DNA of 64,000 bases, taken from positions 48,669-112,668 of the forward strand of contig JAFLTP010000005.1 in assembly GCA_022510405.1 (NCBI GenBank), read 5' to 3'. The translations under genes were made by a program, and so were the position numbers. Each line of letters begins with the position of its first letter. Within the stretch, counting starts at the first letter, position 1. The stretch comes from Muribaculaceae bacterium. Lineage in GTDB: Bacteria > Bacteroidota > Bacteroidia > Bacteroidales > Muribaculaceae. This document shows positions 27,830-38,110 of the stretch, in pieces. The notes beneath the pieces were generated by a model. It worked only from the letters and a program-made list of their open reading frames with translations. It was not told the DNA's origin and ran no database searches.

Positions 27830-29851
27830 ATGGCAACACAAGATAAAGTGAGAGTAATGAGTCCGGAAGATTCCAAGATTCCGGAGGGTCCAATCGCTGA
27901 GAAATGGACCAACTACAAGGCCCACCAGAAGCTCGTGAATCCCGCCAACAAGCGTAAACTCGACGTGATCGTGGTTGGTACCGGTCTTGCCGGTGCTTCT
28001 GCCGCCTCAACTCTTGGCGAACTCGGTTTCAACGTGCTAAACTTCTGCATCCAGGATTCACCCCGCCGCGCTCATTCTATTGCGGCTCAAGGTGGTATCA
28101 ACGCAGCCAAGAATTATCAGAATGACGGTGACTCCGTTTATCGTCTTTTCTACGATACTGTGAAGGGTGGTGACTATCGTGCACGTGAGGCAAACGTTTA
28201 CCGTCTTGCTGAAGTGTCAAACGATATTATCGACCAATGTGTTGCTCAGGGTGTGCCTTTCGCTCGTGAATATGGTGGTCTTCTCGCCAACCGTTCTTTC
28301 GGTGGCGCGCAGGTGAGCCGTACTTTCTATGCAAAGGGTCAGACTGGCCAGCAACTCCTCCTCGGTGCTTATGCATCACTCAACCGTCAGATTAAAGCCG
28401 GTAAGGTGAAGAGCTACAACCGTTACGAAATGCACGATGTAGTGCTCGTAAAAGATAAAGACGGTGTGGAAAGAGCTCGCGGTATTATCGCAAAGAACCT
28501 TGTGACAGGCAAGTTCGAACGTTTCGCGGCTCATGCCGTTGTACTTGCAACTGGTGGTTACGGAAACACTTATTTCCTTTCAACCAATGCGATGGCTTGT
28601 AATGTATCTGCCGCTATGGCCGCTTACCGTAAAGGCGCATATTTCGCAAACCCGGCTTACGTTCAGATTCACCCGACCTGTATCCCGGTACATGGCGACA
28701 AGCAGTCAAAACTCACTTTGATGTCGGAGTCTCTACGTAACGACGGCCGTATCTGGGTACCGAAAAAGAAAGAAGATGCTGAAAAACTTCAGAAAGGTCT
28801 CATTAAAGGAAGTGACATCGACGAAGCAGACAGAGATTACTATCTCGAAAGAAGGTATCCGGCTTTCGGTAACCTCGTTCCCCGTGACGTGGCTTCTCGT
28901 GCAGCAAAAGAACGTTGCGATGCCGGTTATGGTGTAAACAACACCGGTCTCGCCGTATTCCTTGATTTCTCTGAGGCTATCAACCGTCTCGGCATCGACG
29001 TGGTGCGTCAACGCTATGGCAACCTATTCGATATGTATGAGGAAATCACCGACGTCAATCCGGGTGAGATGGCTCGTGAAACCGATGGCATGGAATACTA
29101 CAACCCGATGATGATCTTCCCGGCTATCCACTATACAATGGGTGGTCTCTGGGTTGACTATGAGCTTCAGACTTCAGTGAAAGGTCTCTTCGCCATCGGC
29201 GAATGTAACTTCTCCGACCATGGTGCGAATCGTCTTGGCGCGTCCGCGCTTATGCAGGGTCTTGCCGACGGTTATTTCGTACTCCCCTACACTATCCAGA
29301 ACTATTTGAGCGACCAGATTTCTGTTCCTCGTTTCTCAACAGATCTGCCCGAATTCGACGCTGCTGAAAAGAAATGCCAGGAAGTTCAGAATCACCTCAT
29401 GAGCATCAAGGGTAATAGAACTGTCGATTCAATCCATAAGGAACTTGGCCATATCATGTGGGAATACGTCGGTATGGGCAGAACTAAGGAAGGCCTTGAA
29501 ACAGCTATCAAGAAACTCAATGAGCTTCGCAAATCATTCGAGACTGACCTTAAGATTCCGGGTAGCCAGGACGGTATGAACATAGAACTCGACAAGGCGT
29601 TCCGTCTCAACGACTTCATCACTATGGGTGAACTCATCGCGTATGACGCCCTTAGCCGTAATGAAAGCTGTGGCGGTCACTTCCGCGAAGAGTACCAGAC
29701 TGAGGAAGGTGAGGCAAAACGTGACGATGAAAACTGCTTCTATGTAAGCTGTTGGGAATATGAAGGCAGCGACGGCAAAGCTCCGTCTCTCATCAAGGAA
29801 CCTCTACATTATGAGGCAATCAAGGTACAGACACGTAACTATAAGTCATAA
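27830..29851 (+). CDS. frdA: Fumarate reductase/succinate dehydrogenase flavoprotein subunit
   Basis: 673 residues, the long type-B form. The FAD-binding start [13 protein letters not shown] is near residue 46, and [10 protein letters not shown] carries the His that links FAD covalently. [10 protein letters not shown] and the [23 protein letters not shown] segment bind substrate and FAD. It reduces fumarate to succinate (or the reverse) on the cytoplasmic face. With the CoA-transferase at 13.1 kb it fits the succinate/propionate route of anaerobic Bacteroidales. The N-terminal 40 residues precede the Rossmann fold, typical for this clade. Confidence 0.97.
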   Translation: MATQDKVRVMSPEDSKIPEGPIAEKWTNYKAHQKLVNPANKRKLDVIVVGTGLAGASAASTLGELGFNVLNFCIQDSPRRAHSIAAQGGINAAKNYQNDGDSVYRLFYDTVKGGDYRAREANVYRLAEVSNDIIDQCVAQGVPFAREYGGLLANRSFGGAQVSRTFYAKGQTGQQLLLGAYASLNRQIKAGKVKSYNRYEMHDVVLVKDKDGVERARGIIAKNLVTGKFERFAAHAVVLATGGYGNTYFLSTNAMACNVSAAMAAYRKGAYFANPAYVQIHPTCIPVHGDKQSKLTLMSESLRNDGRIWVPKKKEDAEKLQKGLIKGSDIDEADRDYYLERRYPAFGNLVPRDVASRAAKERCDAGYGVNNTGLAVFLDFSEAINRLGIDVVRQRYGNLFDMYEEITDVNPGEMARETDGMEYYNPMMIFPAIHYTMGGLWVDYELQTSVKGLFAIGECNFSDHGANRLGASALMQGLADGYFVLPYTIQNYLSDQISVPRFSTDLPEFDAAEKKCQEVQNHLMSIKGNRTVDSIHKELGHIMWEYVGMGRTKEGLETAIKKLNELRKSFETDLKIPGSQDGMNIELDKAFRLNDFITMGELIAYDALSRNESCGGHFREEYQTEEGEAKRDDENCFYVSCWEYEGSDGKAPSLIKEPLHYEAIKVQTRNYKS

Positions 29852-29890
29852 ACAAGTCCCGACGGACCTTTTTAACAGAAAATTACTACT

Positions 29891-30649
29891 ATGGATGATA
29901 GAATAATGAAAGTTAACCTGAAGGTTTGGCGCCAGGAGAATGCAAAGGCGAAAGGGCACTTTGTGACTTATTCTGACGTGGAGACCACTCCTGATACTTC
30001 TTTCCTCGAGACTCTCGATATCTTGAACGAGAAACTCGTGGAAAAGGGTGAGGAGCCAATCGCCTTCGACCACGACTGCCGCGAGGGTATCTGCGGTATG
30101 TGTTCTCTTTATATCAACGGACATCCCCACGGACCCGCAATCGGTGCAACTACTTGTCAGCTCTATATGCGCCGTTTCAAAGACGGTGAGTTGATCACTG
30201 TGGAACCGTGGCGCTCCGCAGCTTTCCCGGTAATCAAAGACCTTATCGTAAACCGCAATGCGTTCGACCAGATCCAGCAAGCCGGAGGATATGTTTCCTT
30301 CAACTGCGGTGGAGCACAAGATGCCAACGACCTTCCTATCGCTAAGGTTGAGGCTGATGCCGCGATGGATTCTGCAAGCTGTATCGGGTGCGGCGCTTGT
30401 GTGGCTGCTTGTAAAAATAGTTCCGCAATGCTATTCGTGTCAGCCAAGGTGACTCAGTTCTCCCACCTCCCACAAGGACAGGTTGAGACTGCTCGCCGTG
30501 TGAAAGCTATGGTGAAGAAGATGGATGAACTCGGATTCGGCAATTGCACCAATACCGGTGCTTGTGCCGCTGAATGTCCCAAACTCATTCCGTTGGCCAA
30601 CATAGGCAGAATGAACCGTCTCTTCATCGCCGCAAAAATCAAAGACTAA
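29891..30649 (+). CDS. frdB: Fumarate reductase/succinate dehydrogenase iron-sulfur subunit
   Basis: 252 residues. The N-terminal ferredoxin domain carries CREGICGMC plus a distal Cys for the [2Fe-2S] centre. The C-terminal helical domain has [14 protein letters not shown] and [13 protein letters not shown] for the [4Fe-4S] and [3Fe-4S] centres. It passes electrons from the cytochrome b haems to FAD in FrdA. It lies 39 bp after frdA and closes the operon, with a strong terminator. The second in-frame ATG at 29906 is a possible alternative start. Confidence 0.97.
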   Translation: MDDRIMKVNLKVWRQENAKAKGHFVTYSDVETTPDTSFLETLDILNEKLVEKGEEPIAFDHDCREGICGMCSLYINGHPHGPAIGATTCQLYMRRFKDGELITVEPWRSAAFPVIKDLIVNRNAFDQIQQAGGYVSFNCGGAQDANDLPIAKVEADAAMDSASCIGCGACVAACKNSSAMLFVSAKVTQFSHLPQGQVETARRVKAMVKKMDELGFGNCTNTGACAAECPKLIPLANIGRMNRLFIAAKIKD

Positions 30650-30665
30650 TAAAAATTCTAATATT

Positions 30666-30706
30666 AAGATTCGGCCGGGATACACCTCTCGGCCGAATCT
30701 TTTTCT
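30666..30706 (+). terminator. Intrinsic terminator of the fumarate reductase operon
   Basis: AAGATTCGGCCG (30666-30677) pairs perfectly with CGGCCGAATCTT (30690-30701) and is followed by TTTC and a T-run. Its tail overlaps the -33 region of the next promoter. Confidence 0.92.
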
Positions 30707-30733
30707 TTTTTTGTTCAAATTATTTTATATTTG
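30702..30733 (+). promoter_or_regulatory. Promoter of the Rel/SpoT homologue
   Basis: TATATTTG at 30726-30733 matches the -7 consensus and TTTC at 30702-30705, 20 bp upstream, is one mismatch from TTTG. The -33 box lies inside the T-tract of the frd terminator. Confidence 0.55.
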
Positions 30734-30750
30734 TGGAAAAATAGGGAGCT

Positions 30751-32625
30751 ATGGAACAGAAGAAAGATTACGAAGAGATAATCAGGGAAAGAGCGCAGAG
30801 GGTTTTCGATGCCATGGAACCGCGCATTTCCGATGCCGATTTGATAAGACTCAAAGATGCTTTTGAGTTGGCCAAAGAGGCACATGCTCCCCAGGTTAGA
30901 AAAACGGGCGAACCCTATATTCTTCATCCTATTGCGGTGGCCACCATCGCAGCCGAAGAACTCCGGCTCGATATAAACTCCGTAATCTCAGCCTTCCTAC
31001 ATGATGTGGTTGAAGACACCCCACACACCCTAGAGGAGATTAAAGTCCGATTCGGTGATGATGTGGCTTATCTGGTTAAGGTGCTTACAAAACCTGAGAA
31101 ACAGGAATACGTGCAAAGCCAACAAGTAGACAACTTCAAGCAAATGCTCAATTCCATGCAAAGGGACATACGGCCCATATTCGTGAAACTTGCCGACAGG
31201 CTTCACAATATGCGTACACTTTCCTCCATGAAGCCAAACAAGCAGATGAAAATAGCCGGAGAAACCGATTATTTCTATGCTCCTCTTGCAAATCGGCTGG
31301 GTCTTTATTATGTCAAGACAGAACTTGAAAATCTTAGTTTTAAATTCCGTTGTCCTCACGATTACGCAGAAATAGTGAGACTGATTGAAGGAGACCGAAG
31401 ACAACAGAAAGAACGTCTCGAAAGATTCAGACGTCAGGTGAAAGCCACGTTGCTTGAATCCGGAATTGAGGCAGAAGTAACCATTGAATACAGAGAGCCT
31501 TATAGCATCTGGAGAAAAATGAGAAAATATGGTGATGATTTCAACCATCTGAAGTATCGCCACTTCACAGAAATTGTGTTTAAGGTGCCCGAAGATTCCG
31601 ACGAGAAGGAAACCGCACTCAAAATTTACTCCATCCTAACCGACAGTTTCAAAGAGAAACCGGGAGGTATATCCAATTACATTGACTCACCAAAGGAAAA
31701 CGGCTATCAAAGCCTTCACGTGAAACTACTCGCCGATTTCGGCAGATGGCAGGAAGTGCATATCAATAGTGAGAGGATGGCCGAGGATTCTCATCGAGGT
31801 CTTGACACGCGTCATTCCCAGGAATACATTGAAAGATGGCTCCATAAGTTCCGAAGCACCCTGCGTGACATTGGCAACCATGAAATCGGTATTGACTTCA
31901 TGGAGAAGGTAACCGCTTCTTTCTATAATGATGACATCATGGTCTTCACTCCACATTTAAAGACCATTATGCTTCCGCAGAAAGCCAGTGTACTTGACTT
32001 TGCCTACGAAATCTCAACTCCTACAGGCGACCATGCCAAATATGCACGTATCAACGGTTTCTTGGCGGCTGTGACAGCTCCGCTTCAGAGAGGGGACGTA
32101 GTGGAGATTTTTACCGATCCTGACGTATATCCCACTCTTGAAAGACTGGAATATGTCGTGACTTACAAAGCACGAAATGCTATCCAGACTTATCTAAATT
32201 CCATTCCAAAGCCACATTTCCACCGTTGCGGATACTGCCGCCCGATTCCGGGTGAGGAAGTGGTGGGATTCCTGGAAGATGACCGGTCACTATCCGTTCA
32301 CAAACGTGATTGTCCCATTGCAATTCGACTGGCCTCGCAACAAGGAGACAGAATACAGAGTGTGGATTTCGAACCTGATGGCAATCTGTATCCTGTCACA
32401 CTTTGGGTCAGGGCAATCGACCGTGTACACCTCTTCGTAGATATCGCGGATTGCATTTCCAATCGGTTACATCTCAATATGACAAGCTATGAATCCCATT
32501 GCAAAGACTACATAGCAACAATGGAAATATCTTTCGGTATACACTCCTATTCCGAACTCGAAACCATCATGAAGTCCGTATCCTCTATCGACGGAGTTGA
32601 TGAAGTGAAAAGGAAACTCGATTAA
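30751..32625 (+). CDS. RelA/SpoT homologue, hydrolase intact, synthetase apparently degenerate
   Basis: 624 residues, about 100 shorter than typical long Rel proteins. The HD hydrolase domain keeps its residues: HPIAVATI, FLHDVVEDT and KLADRLHNMRT, so it should degrade (p)ppGpp. The synthetase region keeps SPKENGYQSLH but departs elsewhere: the ATP-binding RxKxxxS motif reads REPYSIWRKM, the usual YDLxAxR strand is LKYRHFTEIVF without the catalytic Asp, and ExQxRT reads EVHINS. TGS (about 400-460) and C-terminal ACT domains follow. It is best read as a SpoT-like hydrolase, possibly without synthetase activity; Bacteroides carry two long Rel homologues, so a second copy elsewhere is expected. 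Confidence 0.85.
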   Translation: MEQKKDYEEIIRERAQRVFDAMEPRISDADLIRLKDAFELAKEAHAPQVRKTGEPYILHPIAVATIAAEELRLDINSVISAFLHDVVEDTPHTLEEIKVRFGDDVAYLVKVLTKPEKQEYVQSQQVDNFKQMLNSMQRDIRPIFVKLADRLHNMRTLSSMKPNKQMKIAGETDYFYAPLANRLGLYYVKTELENLSFKFRCPHDYAEIVRLIEGDRRQQKERLERFRRQVKATLLESGIEAEVTIEYREPYSIWRKMRKYGDDFNHLKYRHFTEIVFKVPEDSDEKETALKIYSILTDSFKEKPGGISNYIDSPKENGYQSLHVKLLADFGRWQEVHINSERMAEDSHRGLDTRHSQEYIERWLHKFRSTLRDIGNHEIGIDFMEKVTASFYNDDIMVFTPHLKTIMLPQKASVLDFAYEISTPTGDHAKYARINGFLAAVTAPLQRGDVVEIFTDPDVYPTLERLEYVVTYKARNAIQTYLNSIPKPHFHRCGYCRPIPGEEVVGFLEDDRSLSVHKRDCPIAIRLASQQGDRIQSVDFEPDGNLYPVTLWVRAIDRVHLFVDIADCISNRLHLNMTSYESHCKDYIATMEISFGIHSYSELETIMKSVSSIDGVDEVKRKLD

Positions 32626-32651
32626 CCCTCTTTAGGCTGATAAAAATTAAT

Positions 32652-32659
32652 TAACTTTG
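32652..32659 (+). promoter_or_regulatory. -7 element upstream of the FISUMP lipoprotein
   Basis: TAACTTTG matches TAnnTTTG 27 bp before the ATG; no clear -33 TTTG. Confidence 0.5.
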
Positions 32660-32685
32660 CATCACAATTTTAATAATTTAATGTG

Positions 32686-34023
32686 ATGTTTAAGAAATAT
32701 ATCTATTCCCTATCATTTTTATCAATTGTCTTTCTGACTGCCTGTAGTGACAATGAACCTTCAGTGATTGAAGAACCGGATAAAGATGTGGTGACTAAAC
32801 CCTCAGAAGATCCAGAGGAAGGTGAAGAACCCGGTGATGTTGATGAACCTCAACCCGGAGAAATAGTAGCTACAAATCTGAGCGAAAATGAAATGGCCAA
32901 CTGCTATATAATTCAATCACCCGGTAAATATAAATTTTTAGCCGACAATCAATTCAATCTTGGCGAAGGTCTTCCTGTGCCTAGGTCGATTTCTCCGGTA
33001 AAAGCCGATCTACTTTGGCAGACCCGAAAGAATTCTATTCCAACCGTAGATTTGGTAACTGAGAATGAAAAACCTTATGTGGTGTTTGAAGTGACTGAAG
33101 CTGAAGGCAATGCAGTGATTTATGTAGAGAACGCCAACGGAGATATCGAATGGAGCTGGCATATCTGGATGCCATCCCAAGATATTGAAGCCTTACCCAC
33201 ATCTACCGGATATGAAGTAATGAATATGAATTTAGGAGCATTGAATAATATCCCGGGGGATCCGAATTCGTATGGAATGCTTTACCAATGGGGTAGAAAA
33301 GATCCTATGCCGGCCTCTGCTACATTAACCGGCGACACATCCACATTGAGCGCTCCGATGTATGACATCAACGGTAATGAGGTTAAAATTTCAAATTCGG
33401 ATTGGAGCAATACTGACAACAACACCATTGATTACTCTATATCCCATCCTTTGGTATGTCTTTCCAACTATGCCCAATATGCCACATCAAGGGATTGGCT
33501 GAAGGATTCTGACTCCGATAATTCTCTTTGGGGTAACCCCGAGGGTGATTTGAAAGATGAAGAAAACAACTATGTCAATTTAGGAGTCAAAACCTGTTAT
33601 GATCCAAGTCCTGCAGGTTGGAGAGTGGCTCCGGCTGATGTTTTCCGGGACTTTACAACTACCGGTGGTTACGCATGGGATTTGATTGACTTCAATGTTA
33701 AGGATATCAACGAAGATCACATTCTTGACCTTGAGGATTATAACTATGGATGGCATTTCTATATAAACGGGTCCACAGCTCTATATTTTCCGGCCGCATC
33801 TCGATTCGATGGTTCTTATGCTATGTTGATGGGAAGCATGAGCGGATATTAGGGCAATTACTGGAGCAACTCTCCTTCTTCCTCGATGAAGGGTGGTGCT
33901 ATCTCAGCTTTGGCATTTCAAGTCAAAGACATGGCAGGCAATGAAATGGTCTCTATCTCCCCTGCAGCTGTCGGTTCAAAAGCTGATGCTTATTCAATAA
34001 GATGCATCAGAGACACTAAATAA
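32686..34023 (+). pseudogene. FISUMP-type surface lipoprotein interrupted by an in-frame TAG
   Basis: A lipoprotein signal MFKKYIYSLSFLSIVFLTAC is followed by an acidic EPxEG-rich linker and a domain typical of the Fibrobacter succinogenes major paralogous (FISUMP) family: WSWHIWM, MNLGALNN, YQWGRKDPMP, CYDPSPAGWRVAP. The frame meets TAG at 33850-33852 after MGSMSGY, then continues for 56 codons in the same frame with GNYWSNSPSS and ends SIRCIRDTK, the normal family C-terminus, at the TAA of 34021-34023. The stop most likely arose from CAG or another codon by one substitution; otherwise it is read through. I chose the ATG at 32686 rather than the GTG at 32683. Truncated product would be 388 residues. 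Confidence 0.82.
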
Positions 34024-34063
34024 TTTCTGGGCTCTCTGTTAAGAAATTCTTATATTTAAAACG

Positions 34064-34100
34064 AGGACCGAATCCGAAATAAGGGTTCGGTCCTTTCATT
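34064..34100 (+). terminator. Intrinsic terminator after the FISUMP gene
   Basis: AGGACCGAA (34064-34072) pairs with TTCGGTCCT (34086-34094), followed by TTCATTTT. It lies after the distal TAA, as expected if the whole 32686-34023 frame was once one gene. Confidence 0.75.
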
Positions 34101-34210
34101 TTGATGGCACCGAAACCCTTATAAATTTTTCTATTGGAATAAATTTTATATATTTACACATTGAAATTTTTAGCTATACTTTCAAACATCTACATCATCA
34201 AACCATTAGA

Positions 34211-36001
34211 ATGAAATATATCCATAATATTTTCTTTTTAACTCTATTTTGCTTTCTTTTTTTATATCCTTTGGGAGTGTCAGCCCAATTGTTCACTTCC
34301 CAGGCCAATGAGAATGAAAAAGAAATTAATACGGAGTTAAAGAACGATTCAGTCTATGTGGCCTCGTTGCTTGATTCACTTGAGAATTCCAGGCTTGCCG
34401 AAGCAAATACCAGGATGGAACTGGAACAATTAAGATTTCAGATGCTCTCGGCAGACTCTGTGAAAAGAGAGGAACAGAGAGCAAGAATCGATTCTCTTCG
34501 TAAATTCACGCAAGGAATTCCGGTAGTGGTGGAAGAAGACACCCTTTTTGAGTTTTATAGCAAACGGGGAGGATATTCTCCTCAACAAAGAGCCTTGATG
34601 ACCGCCACGGCAATCTTGAGTCTGTCAAAAAAATTCAATCTTCATCCCGACTCTTTGTATATTGATAATTCCGACAATGTTTCGGATATTATGTATGAGA
34701 ATGAGGTGATCACATCCTTCACCGATCAGGATGCCCTTTGGGCAGGCATGCCGCAGGACTCTTTGGCCGTGCAAAATCTAAGGGTGATAGCTGACGAACT
34801 TTACAAACTGAAGGAAGAGCACAGTTTCTGGTTGATGGTTAGAAGAATTGTGATGCTGATATTGGTTATCATAGGCCAATATTTCCTGTATCGTATCACA
34901 AAATGGTTGTTCAGAAAACTCAACCGACGTATCGAAGGACTTAAGGATACCAAGCTACACTCCATAATGATCCAGAACTATGAGTTGCTTGATACCGGAA
35001 AACAAGTGAAACTGATAGAATTTCTTGCCTTGATCGGTTTCTATATAGTAATTGCAATACAATTGGTATTTACGGTGCCCCTGATTTTTTATATTTTCCC
35101 ACCCACGAAAGCCCTTGCTTACACTTTGTTGGGATATATATGGACTCCGGTGAAAGGAATTTTGATCGGTATAGTGGATTATATTCCCGATCTCATCACC
35201 ATTATTATCATATGTATAGCCATCAGATATCTGATTAAACTATTCAAATATCTGAGCAATGAAGTTGCAACCGAAAGGCTCAAGATACCGGGATTCTATC
35301 CCGACTGGGCATTCCCCACCTACAATATCATTAGATTTCTTCTGTATGCCTTCATGATTGCCATGATCTACCCTTATCTCCCCGGCTCAGACAAAGGAGT
35401 GTTCCAAGGAATCTCTGTATTTGTAGGTCTTATTATCTCTTTAGGTTCAAGCACCGTCATAGGCAATGTGATTGCCGGATGGGTTATCACCTACATGCGT
35501 CCATTCCGCAAAGGTGACCGAATAAAACTTAATGACACCGTTGGTGATATAATTGAAAAGACACCTCTGGTGACAAGAATTCGCACTGCCAAAAATGAGA
35601 TTGTGACAATGCCGAATTCCTTCATCATGTCATCACAAAGTATAAACTATTCCCGGTCGGCAAACGAATTCGGGCTTATATTGCATGCGGAGGTGACAAT
35701 CGGATATGATGTGCCATGGCGTTTGGTGCATCGTATGTTGATAGACGCAGCGCTGAGGACTAAGGGCATTTTGCATGAACCATATCCTTTCGTACTCGAA
35801 ACAGGTCTCAACGATTGGTATCCGGTCTATCAGATTAATGCCTATACTAAAGAGGCTCAAAGAATGGCACTTATTTATTCCGAATTATTCCAAAATATCC
35901 AGGATCGATTCAACGAAGAAGGCGTGGAAATTATGTCGCCCACCTATATTGCAACGCGCGACGGAAACGCCTCCACCGTTGTTACCGATCCTTTCAAATA
36001 A
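34211..36001 (+). CDS. MscS-family mechanosensitive channel with long periplasmic N-terminus
   Basis: 596 residues. A signal peptide (to about residue 25, VSAQ) precedes a 180-residue charged, partly coiled-coil periplasmic domain. Four to five membrane segments follow between about 210 and 430. The MscS core is clear: GSSTVIGNVIAGWVITYMRPFRKGDRIKL holds the pore helix TM3 and the start of the beta domain, and TRIRTAKNEIVTMPNSFIMSSQSINYS follows. It should gate on membrane tension and release small solutes. Single gene, convergent to the metallo-hydrolase. Confidence 0.9.
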   Translation: MKYIHNIFFLTLFCFLFLYPLGVSAQLFTSQANENEKEINTELKNDSVYVASLLDSLENSRLAEANTRMELEQLRFQMLSADSVKREEQRARIDSLRKFTQGIPVVVEEDTLFEFYSKRGGYSPQQRALMTATAILSLSKKFNLHPDSLYIDNSDNVSDIMYENEVITSFTDQDALWAGMPQDSLAVQNLRVIADELYKLKEEHSFWLMVRRIVMLILVIIGQYFLYRITKWLFRKLNRRIEGLKDTKLHSIMIQNYELLDTGKQVKLIEFLALIGFYIVIAIQLVFTVPLIFYIFPPTKALAYTLLGYIWTPVKGILIGIVDYIPDLITIIIICIAIRYLIKLFKYLSNEVATERLKIPGFYPDWAFPTYNIIRFLLYAFMIAMIYPYLPGSDKGVFQGISVFVGLIISLGSSTVIGNVIAGWVITYMRPFRKGDRIKLNDTVGDIIEKTPLVTRIRTAKNEIVTMPNSFIMSSQSINYSRSANEFGLILHAEVTIGYDVPWRLVHRMLIDAALRTKGILHEPYPFVLETGLNDWYPVYQINAYTKEAQRMALIYSELFQNIQDRFNEEGVEIMSPTYIATRDGNASTVVTDPFK

Positions 36002-36024
36002 CTTAACCGTGTAGCCTAAAAAGG

Positions 36025-36771
36025 TCACTCCATCGGGAAAAGAAGCACCTGGATGCCGGAGTTCTCTTTGTCGAGACGTTCTTTGAGTTGAGCCACCGGA
36101 GTATCTCCGAAATGATATGGAATAAGCATTTTCGGTTTGATTGTGAGCGCAGCTTTTTCAGCTTGGTCAATGGTCATGGTGTAAGGCTGGTTCACGGGCA
36201 GAAATGCGAGGTCGATGTCCTTTATCTGAGACATTTCTGGTATATCTTCCGTATCACCTGCTATATAAATTCTTGTTCCGTCGATTGTAAGTATATAGCC
36301 GTTGCCGTTGCCCTTCGGGTGGAATTTTTCACGGCCCGGAGTAGTGTTGTAAGCCGGAACAGCCTCGAGTTTTATGCCGTCGGCAAGATTCATTTCCTGC
36401 CAGTTGCCAATTATTGTACCCTTACCTAATTGTTTTTCGGATGTGGCGTTTAGTATGATTTGGGTCGAAGGTTTCGACAATTCCTCGATGGCTTTCGGAT
36501 CCAGATGATCCCAATGTTCATGAGTCACAAGTATGTAGTCGGCTTTAGGCATTGTACTGTAATCGATGTCTGTGTCTGCAACCTTTGTAACAGGGTCGAT
36601 ATATATTTCCTCGCCGTCATATTCAATCGCAAGTGAAGCATGTTTGAAGAGTGTGATGTTGATTTGTTTGCCGTCTTTTGTAACGAGGGTCTCTACCGGA
36701 TAGTTCTTTTGTGCGTTCATAACTGCTGATGCGAATAAAAGAGTTAATGATAAAAATTTTAATGTTTTCAT
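36025..36771 (-). CDS. Secreted MBL-fold metallo-hydrolase
   Basis: 248 residues with an N-terminal signal peptide (MKTLKFLSLTLLFASAVMNAQ). The metallo-beta-lactamase motif THEHWDHLD is near residue 84, and IAGDTEDIPEM carries the later metal-binding Asp. The final histidine is in LIPYHFGD. The layout matches UPF0173/YtnP-like L-ascorbate-6-phosphate-lactonase-type hydrolases; the natural substrate is unknown. It starts 4 bp after the esterase gene stop, so the two secreted hydrolases form one unit. Confidence 0.88.
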   Translation of the reverse strand: MKTLKFLSLTLLFASAVMNAQKNYPVETLVTKDGKQINITLFKHASLAIEYDGEEIYIDPVTKVADTDIDYSTMPKADYILVTHEHWDHLDPKAIEELSKPSTQIILNATSEKQLGKGTIIGNWQEMNLADGIKLEAVPAYNTTPGREKFHPKGNGNGYILTIDGTRIYIAGDTEDIPEMSQIKDIDLAFLPVNQPYTMTIDQAEKAALTIKPKMLIPYHFGDTPVAQLKERLDKENSGIQVLLFPME

Positions 36772-36775
36772 AATT

Positions 36776-37588
36776 TCATTTAGATAATATTGAACTGATA
36801 TGTTTCTTCAGTATGTGATGGGCCGGGACAGCCATATCTCCATGATTGTAACCGCCCAATTCATAGATATATAATTCGGGATGTTCCAATAGTTTCATGA
36901 GTCGCCACATATATGCGTTTTCTTTATAGCGGCCATATAATTCTTCATTTCTATCTCCTGAAATTATTATATAGGGCGGACAATCCTTTCGGGCATGAAA
37001 CAGTGGAGCATATTCGTCAATATAGGGCTGCAGCGGTGAAATCCCGCGTTGTTCCCTCACTGCATAATGTGTAAGTACCTGTCCGCTATAAGGCACTAAC
37101 GCAGCTATGGAGTCAGGATCTAAATCATATTTTGCGAGCCATTTTTTGTCAAGACCGATCATACTGAGAAGATAACCTCCGGCAGAATGTCCCGCTAAAA
37201 ATATCTTTTCAGGAGAACCACAATAATTCCGGATATTGTTGAAAGTCCAAGCCACGGCAGCTGCGGCGTCATCGATACACTCATCTATGCTCGCTTTAGG
37301 CAATAACCGATAATTCACAGCCACCACAATCAAGGAATCGTTCTGAAGTTCTTTGGGTACAAATTTCTCACCTCCTGTCAGACCCCCTCCATGAAACCAT
37401 ACAACCACAGGTTTGTCTTTGAAATCCTTGGAATAATATACATCAAGTTTGCATCTTTCATTGGCATATTCATTACCGGACCGGACATAGGGGATGTTTT
37501 CTACTGTCTCATATTCGTATGCCTTCAATGATAAAAGGGTAAAAAGAAAGAAAAAGGATGGCAGTAAATATGTGATTTTCATTATCAT
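36776..37588 (-). CDS. Secreted alpha/beta-hydrolase, esterase/lipase type
   Basis: 270 residues. Hydrophobic signal peptide MKITYLLPSFFFLFTLLSLKA. VWFHGGGLTGG is the HGGG oxyanion-hole motif of hormone-sensitive-lipase-like esterases, and AGHSAGGYLLS contains the nucleophile Ser. The acid and His are likely in the ISGDRNEE and GGYNHGDMA segments. It should hydrolyse an acyl ester in the periplasm; the substrate is unknown. Two start codons are possible, at 37588 and 37582 (second Met, MKITYL). A -7 element TATTTTTG lies on the minus strand at 37604-37611. Confidence 0.88.
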   Translation of the reverse strand: MIMKITYLLPSFFFLFTLLSLKAYEYETVENIPYVRSGNEYANERCKLDVYYSKDFKDKPVVVWFHGGGLTGGEKFVPKELQNDSLIVVAVNYRLLPKASIDECIDDAAAAVAWTFNNIRNYCGSPEKIFLAGHSAGGYLLSMIGLDKKWLAKYDLDPDSIAALVPYSGQVLTHYAVREQRGISPLQPYIDEYAPLFHARKDCPPYIIISGDRNEELYGRYKENAYMWRLMKLLEHPELYIYELGGYNHGDMAVPAHHILKKHISSILSK

Positions 37589-37666
37589 TTAGTTTTTAGG
37601 TTTCAAAAATAAGGAATTTTCCTAAAATAATTGTTACCTAATTAAAGACCTTATTGAAATTTGATT

Positions 37667-38110
37667 ATGAAAAAACTTCCTCCCATAGAAAAAGTGTATG
37701 AAGCCTGGACTTCATTGGCCGACAATCGCATCACCATGCATGCTGGTTATGCTGACGTAAGATCATCCGATGGTGAAAAATCGTATGTCGTTAGATTTTC
37801 TGGTAATCAATATTCTTCCGATGACAATGCCACATATTGGCAAGGCTATCCGGGTTATCCTGTAATAGCAGTATTGATGTTGCAAGGAAAACTTCCCTAC
37901 GACCGGGAAGAAGCTGAATTATGGAAAAATATAAACTGGACTCAACTCAACAAGAGCCATAAAAACAAATATGCGGAGGCAGTAAAAGAAGTGGCACAAG
38001 AGAAGGGCATAAATCTTGAAACTTCCGCACAAGCGGCCGAAACAGTGATGTCAGACCTTGTGAAACTTCCCATCGAAATCAAACGCAAAATCAAAACCAC
38101 ACCACAATAA
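37667..38110 (+). CDS. Conserved hypothetical protein
   Basis: 147 residues from the ATG at 37667 (MKKLPPIEKVYEAWTSLADNRI), no signal peptide or membrane segment. The middle has an aromatic stretch (SYVVRFSGNQYSSDDNATYWQGYPGYPVIAVLM); the C-terminal half is helical and Lys/Glu-rich (WTQLNKSHKNKYAEAVKEVAQEKG). I recognise no domain. It stands alone between the esterase pair and a gene-free stretch. It is likely a real gene because codon use matches its neighbours and the frame is long and open. Confidence 0.7.
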   Translation: MKKLPPIEKVYEAWTSLADNRITMHAGYADVRSSDGEKSYVVRFSGNQYSSDDNATYWQGYPGYPVIAVLMLQGKLPYDREEAELWKNINWTQLNKSHKNKYAEAVKEVAQEKGINLETSAQAAETVMSDLVKLPIEIKRKIKTTPQ

